64,000 bases of DNA, taken from positions 2,480,001 to 2,544,000 of the forward strand of contig JAUEDM010000006.1 in NCBI GenBank assembly GCA_033439685.1, given 5' to 3'. The position numbers were made by a program, and so were the translations under genes. Under the pieces are notes generated by a model. That model searched no databases and was not told where the DNA came from. It saw nothing but the letters and a program-made list of their open reading frames with translations. Shown piece after piece: positions 46,394 through 56,925 of the stretch; position 1 is the stretch's first letter, and each line of letters starts with the position of its first letter. This DNA is from Apodospora peruviana (lineage: Eukaryota; Ascomycota; Sordariomycetes; Sordariales; Lasiosphaeriaceae).

Positions 46394-48701
46394 TCAACTC
46401 CAACTCTTCTCTACCATCTCCTCGGCGTCAAAGAACTCGCCTTCATCACTAACCCAATAGTCATCGCCCTCTGCGGAAACAGTCGCCTCACGAAAAGCCC
46501 CCCTCGTAACAGCAACCAGCCTCTCAAACGACGCAACCTCTTCATCCGACAACCGGGTACTATCCCAAACCTGCCTCTCGTGGAGGTAATCCATGGCAGT
46601 CTTGGCCGACTTGTCCATCAGGTCGGGATACAGGGCGGTGTGGTTGCTGTGGTCGGCCAGGTTGATGTCGGCGCCGTTCTCGAGCAGCAGCCGCACCGTG
46701 TCGGCCGAGCCCGACTTGACCGCGCGGTGGAGCGGGCTCCGGCCGCTATTCTCGCGCGTGTTCGCGTCGGCACCGTAGGCAAGCAACAGGCGCACGGCAT
46801 CAGCGTTGCCGCGGTGCGCGGCCCAGTGTACCGGCGTGACCCCTTCCCGGTCGGGGGTGTCGACCGACGCCGGGTCGATCTTCAGCGCTTCCTCGAGCGT
46901 CATCTCGAGGTCGCCAAATAGCGCCTGGTGTATGAGTGAGTCGCCCGTGTCGTAGTCTAGTAACCTCTCGTGGATCTTTTGGAATACGTGCTTCCATGCC
47001 GGAAAGCGGACTGCGGCTCGGCCTTGGACCATGCTCCGGGACAGCGAGCAGACCGAGCTGGTGTTGCTTCAGTTTAGCTTGTATTTTGGGTGTAGTGAGG
47101 ATAGGAGATAATTGAGAAGGTAAATTCTTACACTCCAGCCTGGTCGCGCCAGAACAGATCCCGCGTGAGCGGCAAAAGAAAGTCGGCTATTTCGGGGTCA
47201 AAATCGGTGTTGTTGATGGAGAACAGAAGCAGCGACCTTCCATAATCGTTTACGTCGTTAGGAAGCGCTTTTCTCGATAGCAGGTTAGACTTGACGATAT
47301 CCAGCCGTTTGTTTCCGATGGCCCAGAAGATCTCGTGGGTGTCGGGGATGACTCGCGGGACGTGCAGGTGCAGCGAAGCGCCCTGGCCGGTCAAGCTGTT
47401 CCAAGCCATGTGCAGGTAGATGGCCTTCCCAAAGAGCCAGGCAGGAAACAGGTAGACTAGCCTGACGAAGGACGTGCTGCCGTTGAGACACCGAGCGTCG
47501 TCGCAGGGGCGAGGGTCCCAGAAGGGGATGCAGCTGTATTCGAGGAAGAAGGACCCTATAGTGGCCTCGAGTGCATCTCGGCGCTCGTGATCCTGCGGCT
47601 GTGATTGCATTGGCATCTGCATATGGCGGCACATCGGCGAAGGATGGTGGTCTCGAATCGAATATGTTCGAGTGTCCTGTTTCTACTACTAGCACCGTTT
47701 GTTTCGCCCGCTCTTGTCGAGATCAAGCTGGATTTGGCACCGCCACTTCTCTCCGGGGCCAAGTCGGCAACCAAAGTCCATTTTGAGACTATCCTCGGGA
47801 CCACAGCCGGGACTACGACTCAGAGAAGGCCGCTGAATGGGCAGGACTTGGTTTTTTGGTACGCAGCCCACTACAAGCACGACCAGCCCCATTCACACCA
47901 CGAAATGGGCGGTGGAGAGCCTGGTGGCAAGTTTGATCAATGGAAAGCTGGAGTTTATCGGTCGACTCTTGGAGTGTGCCGTGTATTGCGCCTATCTCTG
48001 CCCGAGAAGCATGCTGAACACCCAGGATAAGTGACGTCTGAGCCCGACTAGATTGAATCAAAGCCGATCATCAGTTCGATCCGGCAATAGAACAACAGAC
48101 TTTCATCCATATTGCTTACCTTTGGACTGGCTGAAGGAGGCCGACAGCACCAGCCAGCTCAAGCCTCCGTCGCCGGATGCGGTCTCGGTGAGCCTTGATC
48201 GTCTCTGCGTGGCGTCTCCATCTTATTCTATGGATACAAGGGAAGCTATCCTCGTTGACACCTGTAGCAAGAGCCCAAAACTTGGCTGTTACTCGCGAAA
48301 GATCCTCTACCTCTTGTCCCAGGGCTTGTGAAATCTCAGCGATGAGCGTTAGGTTGAGACCGGATACGTTTGCTATCATCAGGCAGATAGAGGGAGTCAA
48401 GGATGGGTTGCAAGATATGCAGGTACCCTCGGATGGTTTCCAGCTTTGTAAGGTGAAGCCGTTAGCAAAGTAATTTATAATAAACATCTTAAATTGAAAT
48501 TCAAGAAGAGAGAGAGTGGGTTGGATGGTAAGGCTGACGTGGAATAATGAAAGGCTGATTAGCGATGTGGACCTCATTTTGCAGATCCAGGAACTCCGTG
48601 GGAGCATTTTTGAGAGAAATTATCCAGCGAATTCCAGCATTTGCGCTCGATATTCCTTTGGTGATAGGCAGAACATTGGTGGTGATAGATAAATGATCCA
48701 T
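46394..48701 (-). CDS. Ankyrin-repeat protein with a fungal helical N-terminal domain; apparent frameshift
   Basis: Supported exons are 48701-48573, 48443-48368, 48324-48120, 48047 to about 47890, about 47677-47132 and 47066-46394. The start MDHLSITTNVLPITKGI, then LETIRGYLHILQPILDSLY, fits the helical N-terminus common in fungal NACHT and ankyrin proteins. A CAAICRCQCNH motif follows, then IGSFFLEYSCIPFWD and VYLFPAWL, typical of this family. Two clear ankyrin repeats occur in the last exon (DREGVTPVHWAAHRGNADAV, then NSGRSPLHRAVKSGSADTV). Between the CRCQC motif and IGSFF (about 47565-47625) the frame changes and no GT donor is available. This means a 1-nt deletion, a 2-nt insertion, or an assembly error. 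The exon 1 donor (GTCCAC) is weak. If the frameshift is real, only a truncated N-terminal product is made. Confidence 0.62.
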
Positions 48702-49337
48702 CTTGTGCGCTTCAACTTGAAACAATCGAGCCGACTTGATCAAGACATCGAGGCGTCACTCCAAGATACTTGAACTTCCAAATCCCTTATTTGTACCTAC
48801 AGACTTAGCATGCAGCTTGCGGGCCAAGTATGCCATCCACATCGCATATATCCCAATCGCAGTTGTCATATTCCGCAATGTCTTCCTTAAGAGCGGGAGG
48901 TATAGGATGCCCAGGACGGCCCACAGCAGCCTTAACTGCCGGATATTTCTCTGCCTTTCTTGATTTTACAAGGAAATCCAACCAGATCAAATGTCCGTCC
49001 GTATCACCTCTCTGGGTTACTTATCCCTATTTCTAAACCAAGTAACACGAAAGTCCTTATATCCATACATTTCGAACCGCGTTAATCCTGTTCTTCAAGC
49101 AAGAGGGTTCATAACAGGTATCTTAGATACTGTGGTATGTCTTGTACAAGAATTACTGGGTTTTTTTTTAACTATGGCTACATCTCATCTGGCTTTGTGG
49201 TATCAAGTCCTTGTCTTTTCTCTCACATTTTCTCCCTCCTATCCCGGAGCCTATTTTCATGCACCAGCTAGAAAGACACTGGCTCCATTTTCTTTCCCAA
49301 GATCACTCTCCGACTTCGCTGTCCACAGATACTTCCT
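48702..49337. other. Intergenic region between the ankyrin and GPI-protein genes
   Basis: It holds the ankyrin gene promoter and the 3' flank of the GPI protein. Frames at 48736-48963 and 48991-49584 (+) overlap the GPI gene antisense and lack motifs. Confidence 0.5.
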
Positions 49338-50287
49338 TTACAGAATCAACAATCCGAAGAGGGAAACAGCTCCGAGGGATGCCATCATTGTTCCCAGAGG
49401 CTTGAGAGCACCAGCACCAGCCGTGACGCCACCGCTCGACTGTGACTGTTCTTCGCTGGTCGATGACCCCAACCCGGTGCTATCGCTAGATCCAGATTCG
49501 GCTGCAGAACACGATATGCATCAGTCTCAACTGTGCATGACCAAAAAGGAAAAAAGACAAAAATTGAAAAACACTTACATTTGAGCGAAGCGCACATCTC
49601 CACCAAAGTACTATTACCCTGCATAGCCTCCAGCTCAGCTTTCTTCTCGGCCACCTTTGCCTGGAACCGCTCGATCTTGGTCGTATTGCCATCAAACTTG
49701 GCCTCGAGCGCGGTCGTGTTGGCCGCCATATCCACCTGCTTCTGCAGCTTGGACATGTCCCGACAGGTCTCCTTGGTCGTCTGCACCGAGCAGAACTGCG
49801 TGAGAGTAGCATTGCTCTGCATAGCCGTCAAATCCGCAGCCTCTTTCTCGACTTTGGCCTTCAGCGCGTCCGCCCTCGTGGCGTTGTTCTTGGTCTTCTC
49901 GTCCAGCGCGGTCTGGTTTGCCACCAAGGCCTGCAGCTTCTCGAGGTGAGCCATCTCCTGGCAGGCGTCCTCCATCGCGTTGACCGCGAATATTTGCTCG
50001 CAGGTCGCCATCAGCGTCGAGTTTGCCGACAGGGTGGCCAGCTGTTCCGCCGCCGCGGACGCCTTGGCCTTGATCGCCTCCACACGGGTCGCGTTGTTCT
50101 TAGTGATTTCCTCGAGCTTGGTCTCGTCGGCCGCGAGGCTGGTCAGTTCGGTGAGCCGGGCGACTTGGCGGCATTGGCCTTTGGTTGATGTCGCCGTCGA
50201 TGTGCCGTTTCTGAACCGGCGGCCACCGCCTCCTTCGGCGATGGCGGATCCAGCTGCCGAGAGGAGAAGGACGGAGAGGAACTTCAT
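49338..50287 (-). CDS. GPI-anchored secreted protein built of three matched cysteine-bounded modules, two exons
   Basis: Exons are 50287-49579 and 49501-49338, giving 290 residues. The 77-nt intron is GTAAGT to TGCAG, phase 1. A signal peptide spans residues 1-19 (MKFLSVLLLSAAGSAIA). Three homologous modules follow, each opened and closed by a cysteine exactly 57 residues apart: C39-C96, C109-C166 and C175-C232. Each has the pattern C-x2-M/V, Leu-rich helix, N-x-T-x-L, NATR or NTTK, LKAKV-like helix, and NsTL-x3-C. Helical-hairpin modules closed by a disulfide are likely. Each carries three N-glycosylation sequons. A Ser-rich stretch and a hydrophobic C-terminus (LGAVSLFGLLIL) indicate GPI anchoring. 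I do not recognise the family. A cell-wall or plasma-membrane structural role is inferred. Confidence 0.85.
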
Positions 50288-51526
50288 TTTGACAGTTTGG
50301 ATGTTGGTCAAGCTACCTACCTAGGTAAGGATGGTAAGGTATACTCGGACGGGAGTGTCGTAACTGGGAAGAAAAAGGGTTGAGTGGAAAGAAAACCGGA
50401 CCTGCCGCGTGAAAAGAAAGAAAGGGAGAGAGAGATACAAAGAAGACGAGAACAGAAAGAACTGATGGATACTACCAGTGATGATAGTAACCTTCAAAAA
50501 AAAGAAACATCAGTTGCTTGGGTTTCGAGCAGTATTTATATCCCCAAGCCCCCGTCAAGGTGCATCCATGATAGGCCGTGTAATGGTGGACAGACTCACT
50601 GACACGGGTCTAAATATCTCAAGGACGTCTGCGACAGTGGGTGGAGTCAGCTATCACATTCTTGTCTCCATGAACAGAAAACGAGGGAAGTCTGGAAGAC
50701 CATTTTTGGACATGAAGCTCCGGGATGGTGGCGATCTCCTTTGTATGATATTCCAGGTTCGTGGGGAAGGATGAGGATCACTCGGAGCAGTCCAAGCAAG
50801 TATATGATTAAGATGGAGATGATACCATTCGTCTCGGGTTTCTGCAGATCTGGGCATCTCCGATGCTCAAGGTACCACCTTAGCTTCACAAGAAGCTTGT
50901 TAAGAGATACAAGTAAACATGAGAGGGCGTCCTGGCAAGTTTTGTCGATACTTCTGTTTACTTGTACGATTATTCTCCCACGAGTCGAACGTGTCCGTGT
51001 TGACTCGTTTTACAACGTAGGCTGCCGCATGTCTCTGGGCCAACCCCTGAAGCCCATGGGGGATGTGTTGGTACCTTGGCACGTGCTTGGTTCCACCAAA
51101 ACAGGGGTTATGCTCAGACAGAGCCCTGCGCCCAGACTATCTTTGCTCTGGAACAGACAAACTCGTAAGCGAGACAGATCGATCGACGGTAAAAGCAGAT
51201 CAGCAACAGGGTTAAGCATCGAATTTGGACATCTCGGCATCAAGTCCACGCGGCCTAGGAAAGGGTGGGTTGAAGCGGTAAACTTGAAGCTTTTCTAGTA
51301 TCAAACACCAACGATAGGGTTAGATTCGGAGATTTAAATCTTGAAATGATTTTCAGAGAGTAGAAGAACAGGGTCTGTAATTCGAAAGTTATGAGGCTCT
51401 TCATACTGAATTATATTGCAGACATCATCACTTCATTTCTTAATATTGTCTTGACAACAAGAAAGTCTTGAAAAACTTTAGACCATTTGGCTGTGATTCC
51501 ACCCGTCCCATCCACCTACAAACCTG
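50288..51526. other. Intergenic region upstream of the GPI-protein gene
   Basis: 1.2 kb. A TACCTACCTAGGTAAGG tract lies at 50312-50328 and a purine-rich GA tract at 50410-50460, both upstream of the GPI gene. A plus frame at 50741-51298 (185 codons) has no motif and unconvincing composition. Confidence 0.5.
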
Positions 51527-51877
51527 CTAACCGTCCTGATGTAAAAGATCAATGCTAATAAACGAAGGGGGCCATGCTTCTTCAACAAACTTGCTGGGCT
51601 CGGCAGCGGTAAGCCATACTTGGTCAGCAACTGAACCTTTCAGGAGGTAGTTGAAAGCGTAAAAATCGGAGAGGAACCACCCATCTTCAAACTGGGAGTC
51701 GGGTGGGTTGCTGCGACGATGATGGATTGTCAAAGACGCAGGGGAACGTGTGAGTGACAAACGTCCTGCGCTCGTCGTCGGGGTACGGAGCAGACATTCC
51801 CTTATGCGCGCCGCCCATGGTAAGCTGCTTCCTGACATTGCTTTAGCAGTCAGTTCTTTGTGCTGTCGAGTGGCCAT
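51527..51877 (-). pseudogene. Truncated fragment of a conserved fungal protein of unknown function
   Basis: A single frame of 116 codons starts at the ATG at 51877. It contains KELTAKAMSGSSLPWAARIR, HHRRSNPPDSQFEDGWFLSD and FYAFNYLLKGSVADQVWLTA. The FEDGWFLSDFYAFNYLL block resembles one I recall in larger fungal proteins of a caspase-like or uncharacterised family (several hundred residues), where it lies in the N-terminal part. Here the frame ends soon after, at ISIDLLHQDG, with no further family-like sequence downstream. It is therefore either a decayed gene remnant or a short derived protein. It lies between the GPI gene and the MCH1-like gene. Coding ancestry is likely; present function is unclear. 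Confidence 0.45.
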
Positions 51878-52150
51878 TTTGCTGGTGGTTTCCTCTACAC
51901 CGAACTAGCCAACTTAGCATCCTGCCGCCAATTGTGGGTGGGAAGCCATGCGTCCTCGAGAAACCTGGCCATGTGGCTAGAATTTACATTAGTTCGGATA
52001 CCCGAGCAGTGGGTGTCTCAGTATATGAACCAGACACTAACACCGAAGTCATCCAAACACCCATATGCAAAGATCTATACATAGGTAGGCATGTAAAACA
52101 AATGAATCCAAAACACCACAATGCAAAAGACCCTCAGAAACAAAGGAAAC

Positions 52151-53962
52151 TTAAACAACAATACCCCGTTGCGCCCATCCATTCCTCCCCTTCCACGCCC
52201 ACAAGACCAGCCCGCAGGCAATCCAAACACTGGCAGCCATTGCCCAGAAGCTAGCGGCGTAGCAAGTTGTCCCGTAGCAAAAGTTATCCTCCTCCTCGCC
52301 CGGGACGATAGCCCTCTTCACGCCAGCTTGGTAGACGGCCGAGTACACGAGCCCCCACATTGTCGCCCCCAGGGCCGGGAACATGGCCACGATGCCCCAG
52401 TTCGTTGCAAAATTCTCAACACCCCAGATCACAGTGATAATAATAGGCGTCAGACTAAACACAGCGCCGTAGCCAGCACCGACCAGGCCGGAAACAATCC
52501 AGAACCGCTCGCCATGGTTCTGGATCACGCCAGACGCCAAAGCTGCTAGACCCAATGACAGAACCCCCGCAAAAAAAAGCAGGAAACTGACGCGCGACAC
52601 GGAGAATCGCTGTTGTCTTTGCTGTGACAGCAACGCCGACGAGGTGATCTGGACGTGCTGCGCCTGCGGGCTTGGCGCCAAGAGGTCCGTCAACGACCCC
52701 GTGAGCAGTCGCACAACGGTGCTCGTTATCCCCACGATGGACACATGCGTGGCCGCGGACGTGGGCGGCCCAACAAAATGCAGCGTCGGTGGGTATAGCG
52801 TCTTGATGACTGTACCGAGATTGTTGATAAACGCCTCGCCCGGGCCGATCATTAAGAAGAAGCCCAGAGCAAAGCACCACATTGTATGATCCGTGAGAAA
52901 TCTCCGCGTCTCCGCGTTGAGAACCCACTGCTTTTTCATACGGGCCTCTTCCTCTTCCTCGTCATCCGGATCTTTATACGGATCAAGAATACCAGCCCCG
53001 TCCTCCTCAAACGGATTTCCCTGCTCGATGGCGCCGTAGCCCCGCTCGGTCCGTCCAGGAGTGAACAAAGCGCTCCCGTCCAAGATGCCACTGCGCTCAA
53101 GCTCCTCTACAGCGTCGTCTATAATATCCTGCTCGTCAACGATTCTCAGCCCCAGCGTACCAACCAGGCCAACGACAAACAACAAGACGGAAAGAAACAG
53201 GAAAAAGCGAAAGACATCCACATCTCCCTTTGTCCCGTCAGGCAGCCTCTCGTAGAAAATACGGCTGCCAATCTGGCTCTGCCACATGCCACTCAAGCCG
53301 AATGCCGCGATGGGCACCGCCAGCGCCAACCCGCGGTGCTTGCCCCGTCCAAAGTTCTTGGCGCAGGTCGCCACGGCGCTCATATACATGGCACATGTCC
53401 CGACCCCAATAAAAACGAACGCACAAATCATGGCGGCGTACGCTAACCGCCCGCCGGCACCAACATCCCCGTGCTGCCCGACCCCCAGCACCCCGGGTAC
53501 AGACGCTGCTGCTGCCCGCTTGTACAGTCCAGCAGCCAACGCATAGCCGCCCCCAAAAAACACGGCTGACATGAGCGACAGCGGTGCCGGGCCCACACGA
53601 TCGCAGATGTAGCCTAGGAGCGGGACGGGGATATACATGGCGATGGAGGCGGCGCTGGCGACGCCGTTGACTTGGAACTGGCTGTAGTGCAGCCGTTCCT
53701 GGAAGATGTGTCCGTAAAGGCTGAACACGGTGACAGACCCGGCGCAAAGAGACGAGAGTACGGCGGACGCAAAGGAGAGATTCCGTGAGGCGGCCATTGC
53801 GCGCTGCTTTTGCGCCGCACGCTCGTAGCGTCGAGACGAGGAGAGGGATCGTAGCGATGGGGAGGAGGATGAGGTTGGGCTGGCGGGCCCAAGCGACGAA
53901 GCGGTGTCGGATTGGAGGAGCGGAGTAGACGCCGTGACGCCATCACTGGCGGACGGCGACAT
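52151..53962 (-). CDS. mch1: MFS transporter related to yeast MCH1 (monocarboxylate-transporter-like)
   Basis: A single exon of 603 residues from the ATG at 53962; upstream codons in frame lack an ATG. After a Ser-rich cytosolic N-terminus, TM1 reads LSSLCAGSVTVFSLYGHIFQ, then ERLHYSQFQVNGVASAASIA, which is the hallmark of the fungal MCH1 and nodulin-like MFS group. Twelve membrane segments are predicted. A long acidic central loop (about 265-370) includes DPDDEEEEEA. The second half has GPGEAFINNLG and LVGAGYGAVFSLTPII. Yeast Mch1 is vacuolar and does not carry monocarboxylates in tests, so the substrate is unknown. The name reflects similarity only. No intron is needed. Confidence 0.85.
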   Translation of the reverse strand: MSPSASDGVTASTPLLQSDTASSLGPASPTSSSSPSLRSLSSSRRYERAAQKQRAMAASRNLSFASAVLSSLCAGSVTVFSLYGHIFQERLHYSQFQVNGVASAASIAMYIPVPLLGYICDRVGPAPLSLMSAVFFGGGYALAAGLYKRAAAASVPGVLGVGQHGDVGAGGRLAYAAMICAFVFIGVGTCAMYMSAVATCAKNFGRGKHRGLALAVPIAAFGLSGMWQSQIGSRIFYERLPDGTKGDVDVFRFFLFLSVLLFVVGLVGTLGLRIVDEQDIIDDAVEELERSGILDGSALFTPGRTERGYGAIEQGNPFEEDGAGILDPYKDPDDEEEEEARMKKQWVLNAETRRFLTDHTMWCFALGFFLMIGPGEAFINNLGTVIKTLYPPTLHFVGPPTSAATHVSIVGITSTVVRLLTGSLTDLLAPSPQAQHVQITSSALLSQQRQQRFSVSRVSFLLFFAGVLSLGLAALASGVIQNHGERFWIVSGLVGAGYGAVFSLTPIIITVIWGVENFATNWGIVAMFPALGATMWGLVYSAVYQAGVKRAIVPGEEEDNFCYGTTCYAASFWAMAASVWIACGLVLWAWKGRNGWAQRGIVV

Positions 53963-54783
53963 GGTGTGCGAATGACGGAGGGAGCCCGGTGTCCCGGAGA
54001 GTAGGGAGCGAAGGTCGCGGGATGTGACGGGTGATACGGTTCCGTACCTGGCACTCTGGGTAGGTACGGTGATACGATGGACGGCTCTATATGGCCTTGA
54101 TGAAAGTGTCAATCAGAACTTCTTCGGCTGCATCTTCAAGCGTGGCGCCTAGACAGTTGAATAGTCCAGGCTGCCACTATGGTTTGAAGGATAGAGACCA
54201 GCAAGGTTCGAATTGCGTAAGGAGGGGAAGGGCTGCGGACCGCGGGTCGATGTCCGAGGTTCAAGGTGTCATTTGGCTTCGAATCAATTGACAGGAAGTG
54301 GTGGTCTGGTGGAGGCAGCTGTCATAACGGGCCTGGCGGTACGAATACCGAGTGGACGCTAAGCATGACCCACGTGACTGGAATGCCACCTGTTGTGAGC
54401 TGGTGGGCCGCTACTGTCTCGCCGAGATCTGACAGTACACGACGGGCATCAGTATGCCATTGACAAGATGCCATTGACAAGACTGGAATCATGGATTTGG
54501 GTACGAATAAACGGCGTTTATAGGTTAGATATGTGGTGTTTTGTTTTGTTTTTTTGCAAACTGACTGCACCAGATTTGAAATGCCAGCAGAGTGACGACA
54601 TAATACCGGTCAATGTTGATACTACCTCTCTCCAGATACCTCGAAGAGCAAGCACAATGACATCGATTACACGATCCAACGTAAAATTACAAGCTATGAA
54701 CATCTGAGTCCCAATAACAGAGGGGCTTCGTGATTATCGTATTGAGTTTATCGCCCAAGCCATCCAACCCAACAGCCGAACCG
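53963..54783. other. Intergenic region between the MCH1-like gene and PRP3
   Basis: It holds the MCH1-like promoter and the PRP3 3' flank. A direct duplication of TGCCATTGACAAGA occurs at about 54453-54481. No coding frame is supported. Confidence 0.55.
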
Positions 54784-56235
54784 TTAACAAGGCGTATTCT
54801 TCGCCTGGGTCCAAAAATTATCCATCTTCCTCAACGCCAAAAATTCCCTGGCTTCTTGATCCGTCTCGCACACTTTGCTCCCCCATTTCTTGAATGTCTG
54901 CGCCTTGACCTCACCCTCGAAAACGAGAACACATTTGTTTGATGACAGATCTTTGAGCTGCCCGTTCTCGTCTTCGCCCTTCAACCAGTCCCGCACAGCT
55001 GCCCCCTTTTCGGCGTCCTTCTCCCGAGACGGCGCCGACTCGGTCCAGTCGATTCTGCGGAGCATCAGCTTCTTGTAATTGTTGACGCTGTGCTCGCCGC
55101 CCTCCACAATCACCAAGCTGAACTTGGGGTGCATGATGCAGACGCCGTTGAGACCGTTTTGCGACGCATTGATGCTAATCTTGTACCTGTGCTGGCCGTT
55201 GGCGAGGCTCGCAATCTTGAACACGACAATGTGGATGCCCTTTGCCGCGTCCTTTGCCTGGTTGGCCGCGAGCTTCTCGTGCCGTTGCTCCTTGGTCAAC
55301 CTGCGCTCCTCGTTGACTTGCATGTGTTTATCGAAACGCTCCGCGATCTCCCGGTTGACGCGCGCCTCGACTGCCGTAGGGTCCTTCACAGCCTGCTCGC
55401 CGAGTACGCGCATCAGGTTGGACTTCTTGACCTTGGGAGGCGGTGCGGGCTCCAGGCCTAGTCTAATCTTGGCTTGCTTCTCCTTCAGCTCCATCATGCG
55501 GCGCTGCCTGCGAAGCTTCTGCTGCTCCTTGGGCGTCAAGTACATTGGCTTCGGTGCCGGTGCTTGCTTGTCCTGTGGAGGCTCAACCGCCACAGGGTGC
55601 TGTATGTATATAGTAATAATACTGTCCGGCGTCTCAATTTTCAGAGACTGGGGAACATTGTTGTAATCCTTCCCGTCGACGAGAGCCTCATCCCACCACT
55701 CAATATCGGGAGGGGCGTCGACTGCAAATCCTTTCTCAACATCACGATCCTCTTCGAGTCCTGCTTTCTTAGATTGCTCCGCAATCCTCCTTTTCATGTC
55801 CTCGAGGGCTGCCTGTCTGCGAAGCGCGTTCGCTTGCGTAATGTATTTGCCTTTCTGGTTGAAAATGAGCTGCTTCGAGGGCCGTGCCTTGCCTGTCGGT
55901 CCATGGCTCATATCAAGGTATGGGTTGGTCCGTGGGCCATCTGCGCTTGAGGCAGAGAAACTTGTTGGTTTCCGTTTGAATGATTTCGCATCTTGAGTAG
56001 GCCGCCGAATTGCGATGACGCCGACAGCATCCCCTGGTCTGCCTGGGCCGTTGAGTTCGGCGAGCGCGGGGTGCAGAGGCGTGTTCAGGCCTCCCTTTGC
56101 TTTGGAGCTTTCCACAGCGGCGGCGACACGGGCTTTCAGCGCTGCCATGCGATCGGCCGCGGATTCGGGCTTCTGGATTCTCGATGCCGGGTCATGGCGG
56201 GGGCCCAGCCCGCTGAGCTGTTGAGCTCGGTCCAT
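54784..56235 (-). CDS. prp3: U4/U6 snRNP splicing factor PRP3
   Basis: A single coding exon of 483 residues from the ATG at 56235. The middle region contains NPYLDMSHGPTGKARPSKQL, FNQKGKYITQANALRRQAAL and DIEWWDEALVDGKDY. This is the PRP3 domain, which contacts U4/U6 snRNA and Prp4. The C-terminal DUF1115-type domain follows, with HPKFSLVIVEGGEHSVNNYK and RRIDWTESAPS. The protein belongs to the U4/U6-U5 tri-snRNP in the nucleus. The first 80 residues are Ala/Arg-rich and helical. A good acceptor (TTTTATTTCAG, ending at about 56268) lies just upstream and the frame stays open to it. No ATG occurs in the preceding 240 bases, so that intron is probably in the 5' UTR. RPA190 is divergent. Confidence 0.93.
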   Translation of the reverse strand: MDRAQQLSGLGPRHDPASRIQKPESAADRMAALKARVAAAVESSKAKGGLNTPLHPALAELNGPGRPGDAVGVIAIRRPTQDAKSFKRKPTSFSASSADGPRTNPYLDMSHGPTGKARPSKQLIFNQKGKYITQANALRRQAALEDMKRRIAEQSKKAGLEEDRDVEKGFAVDAPPDIEWWDEALVDGKDYNNVPQSLKIETPDSIITIYIQHPVAVEPPQDKQAPAPKPMYLTPKEQQKLRRQRRMMELKEKQAKIRLGLEPAPPPKVKKSNLMRVLGEQAVKDPTAVEARVNREIAERFDKHMQVNEERRLTKEQRHEKLAANQAKDAAKGIHIVVFKIASLANGQHRYKISINASQNGLNGVCIMHPKFSLVIVEGGEHSVNNYKKLMLRRIDWTESAPSREKDAEKGAAVRDWLKGEDENGQLKDLSSNKCVLVFEGEVKAQTFKKWGSKVCETDQEAREFLALRKMDNFWTQAKNTPC

Positions 56236-56925
56236 GATCAGACCGGCTGCCTCTGTGTATCCGACTACTGAAATAAAACGCGCTCAATTATTGTTCGATC
56301 GATGGGACGAGTCAGATGGTTTGTGCAGCGATGAAGAGAGGCGCACTGAATGTCGCTTTGTGACCCCACGAGGTCGTCAAAGAGACTGGCGCAAACGCGA
56401 TGGTCGGGGTCGGTGGTCGTCAGTCGGTAAATAAAGGCGCTGCTGTAAGTTCTCCGGGCAGCTACGAATACTGGGCTTATTTTCGATACGCTGAGATATG
56501 TTGAGGTTTGATATCAGTCGAAGAAGCACCTTTGGAGGTTAGGTAGGTATGGAAACGGAATGACTCCATAATTAGGTGACTTGCTCCGGCGTTGAGTTCC
56601 AGGCAGGCGCGCCAAGCCGACAGGCGTTGAACGCGCTTCTGCAGCCCGCAGTAGCAGCCACTTGCCCCACACCATGCACTGTTCTGCCAGCTGCGACCGC
56701 CAAAAAATATTCTCGCTCCCAGCTCCATCTCCAATTCCCCACCAATTGGCGAAGCTGCGGTCTGAAGTCTGAATTTCAAGCGTGAAAGCATCTAGCTTTG
56801 CGAACTGATCCAACCTCGCAAACCGTCCGTACTACAGCCCAATTGCTGTCGATTTTCTCTCCTTTTTCGCCGGGAGTCGCCATGGGAGGTTGGTAGTGCC
56901 GGTTCTACCCAAATAACAACCAACC
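56236..56925. promoter_or_regulatory. Divergent promoter region of PRP3 and RPA190
   Basis: 690 bases between the two ATGs. It includes a probable 5' UTR intron acceptor of PRP3 near 56268. A minus frame at 56477-56791 has no motif and is taken as incidental. No TATA box is evident. Confidence 0.45.

Noticed and set aside
49018..49584. Plus-strand ORF overlapping the GPI-protein gene
   Set aside because: Mostly antisense to a well-supported spliced gene and without recognisable features.
50741..51298. 185-codon plus ORF upstream of the truncated fragment
   Set aside because: No domain or signal; composition is like the surrounding intergenic DNA.
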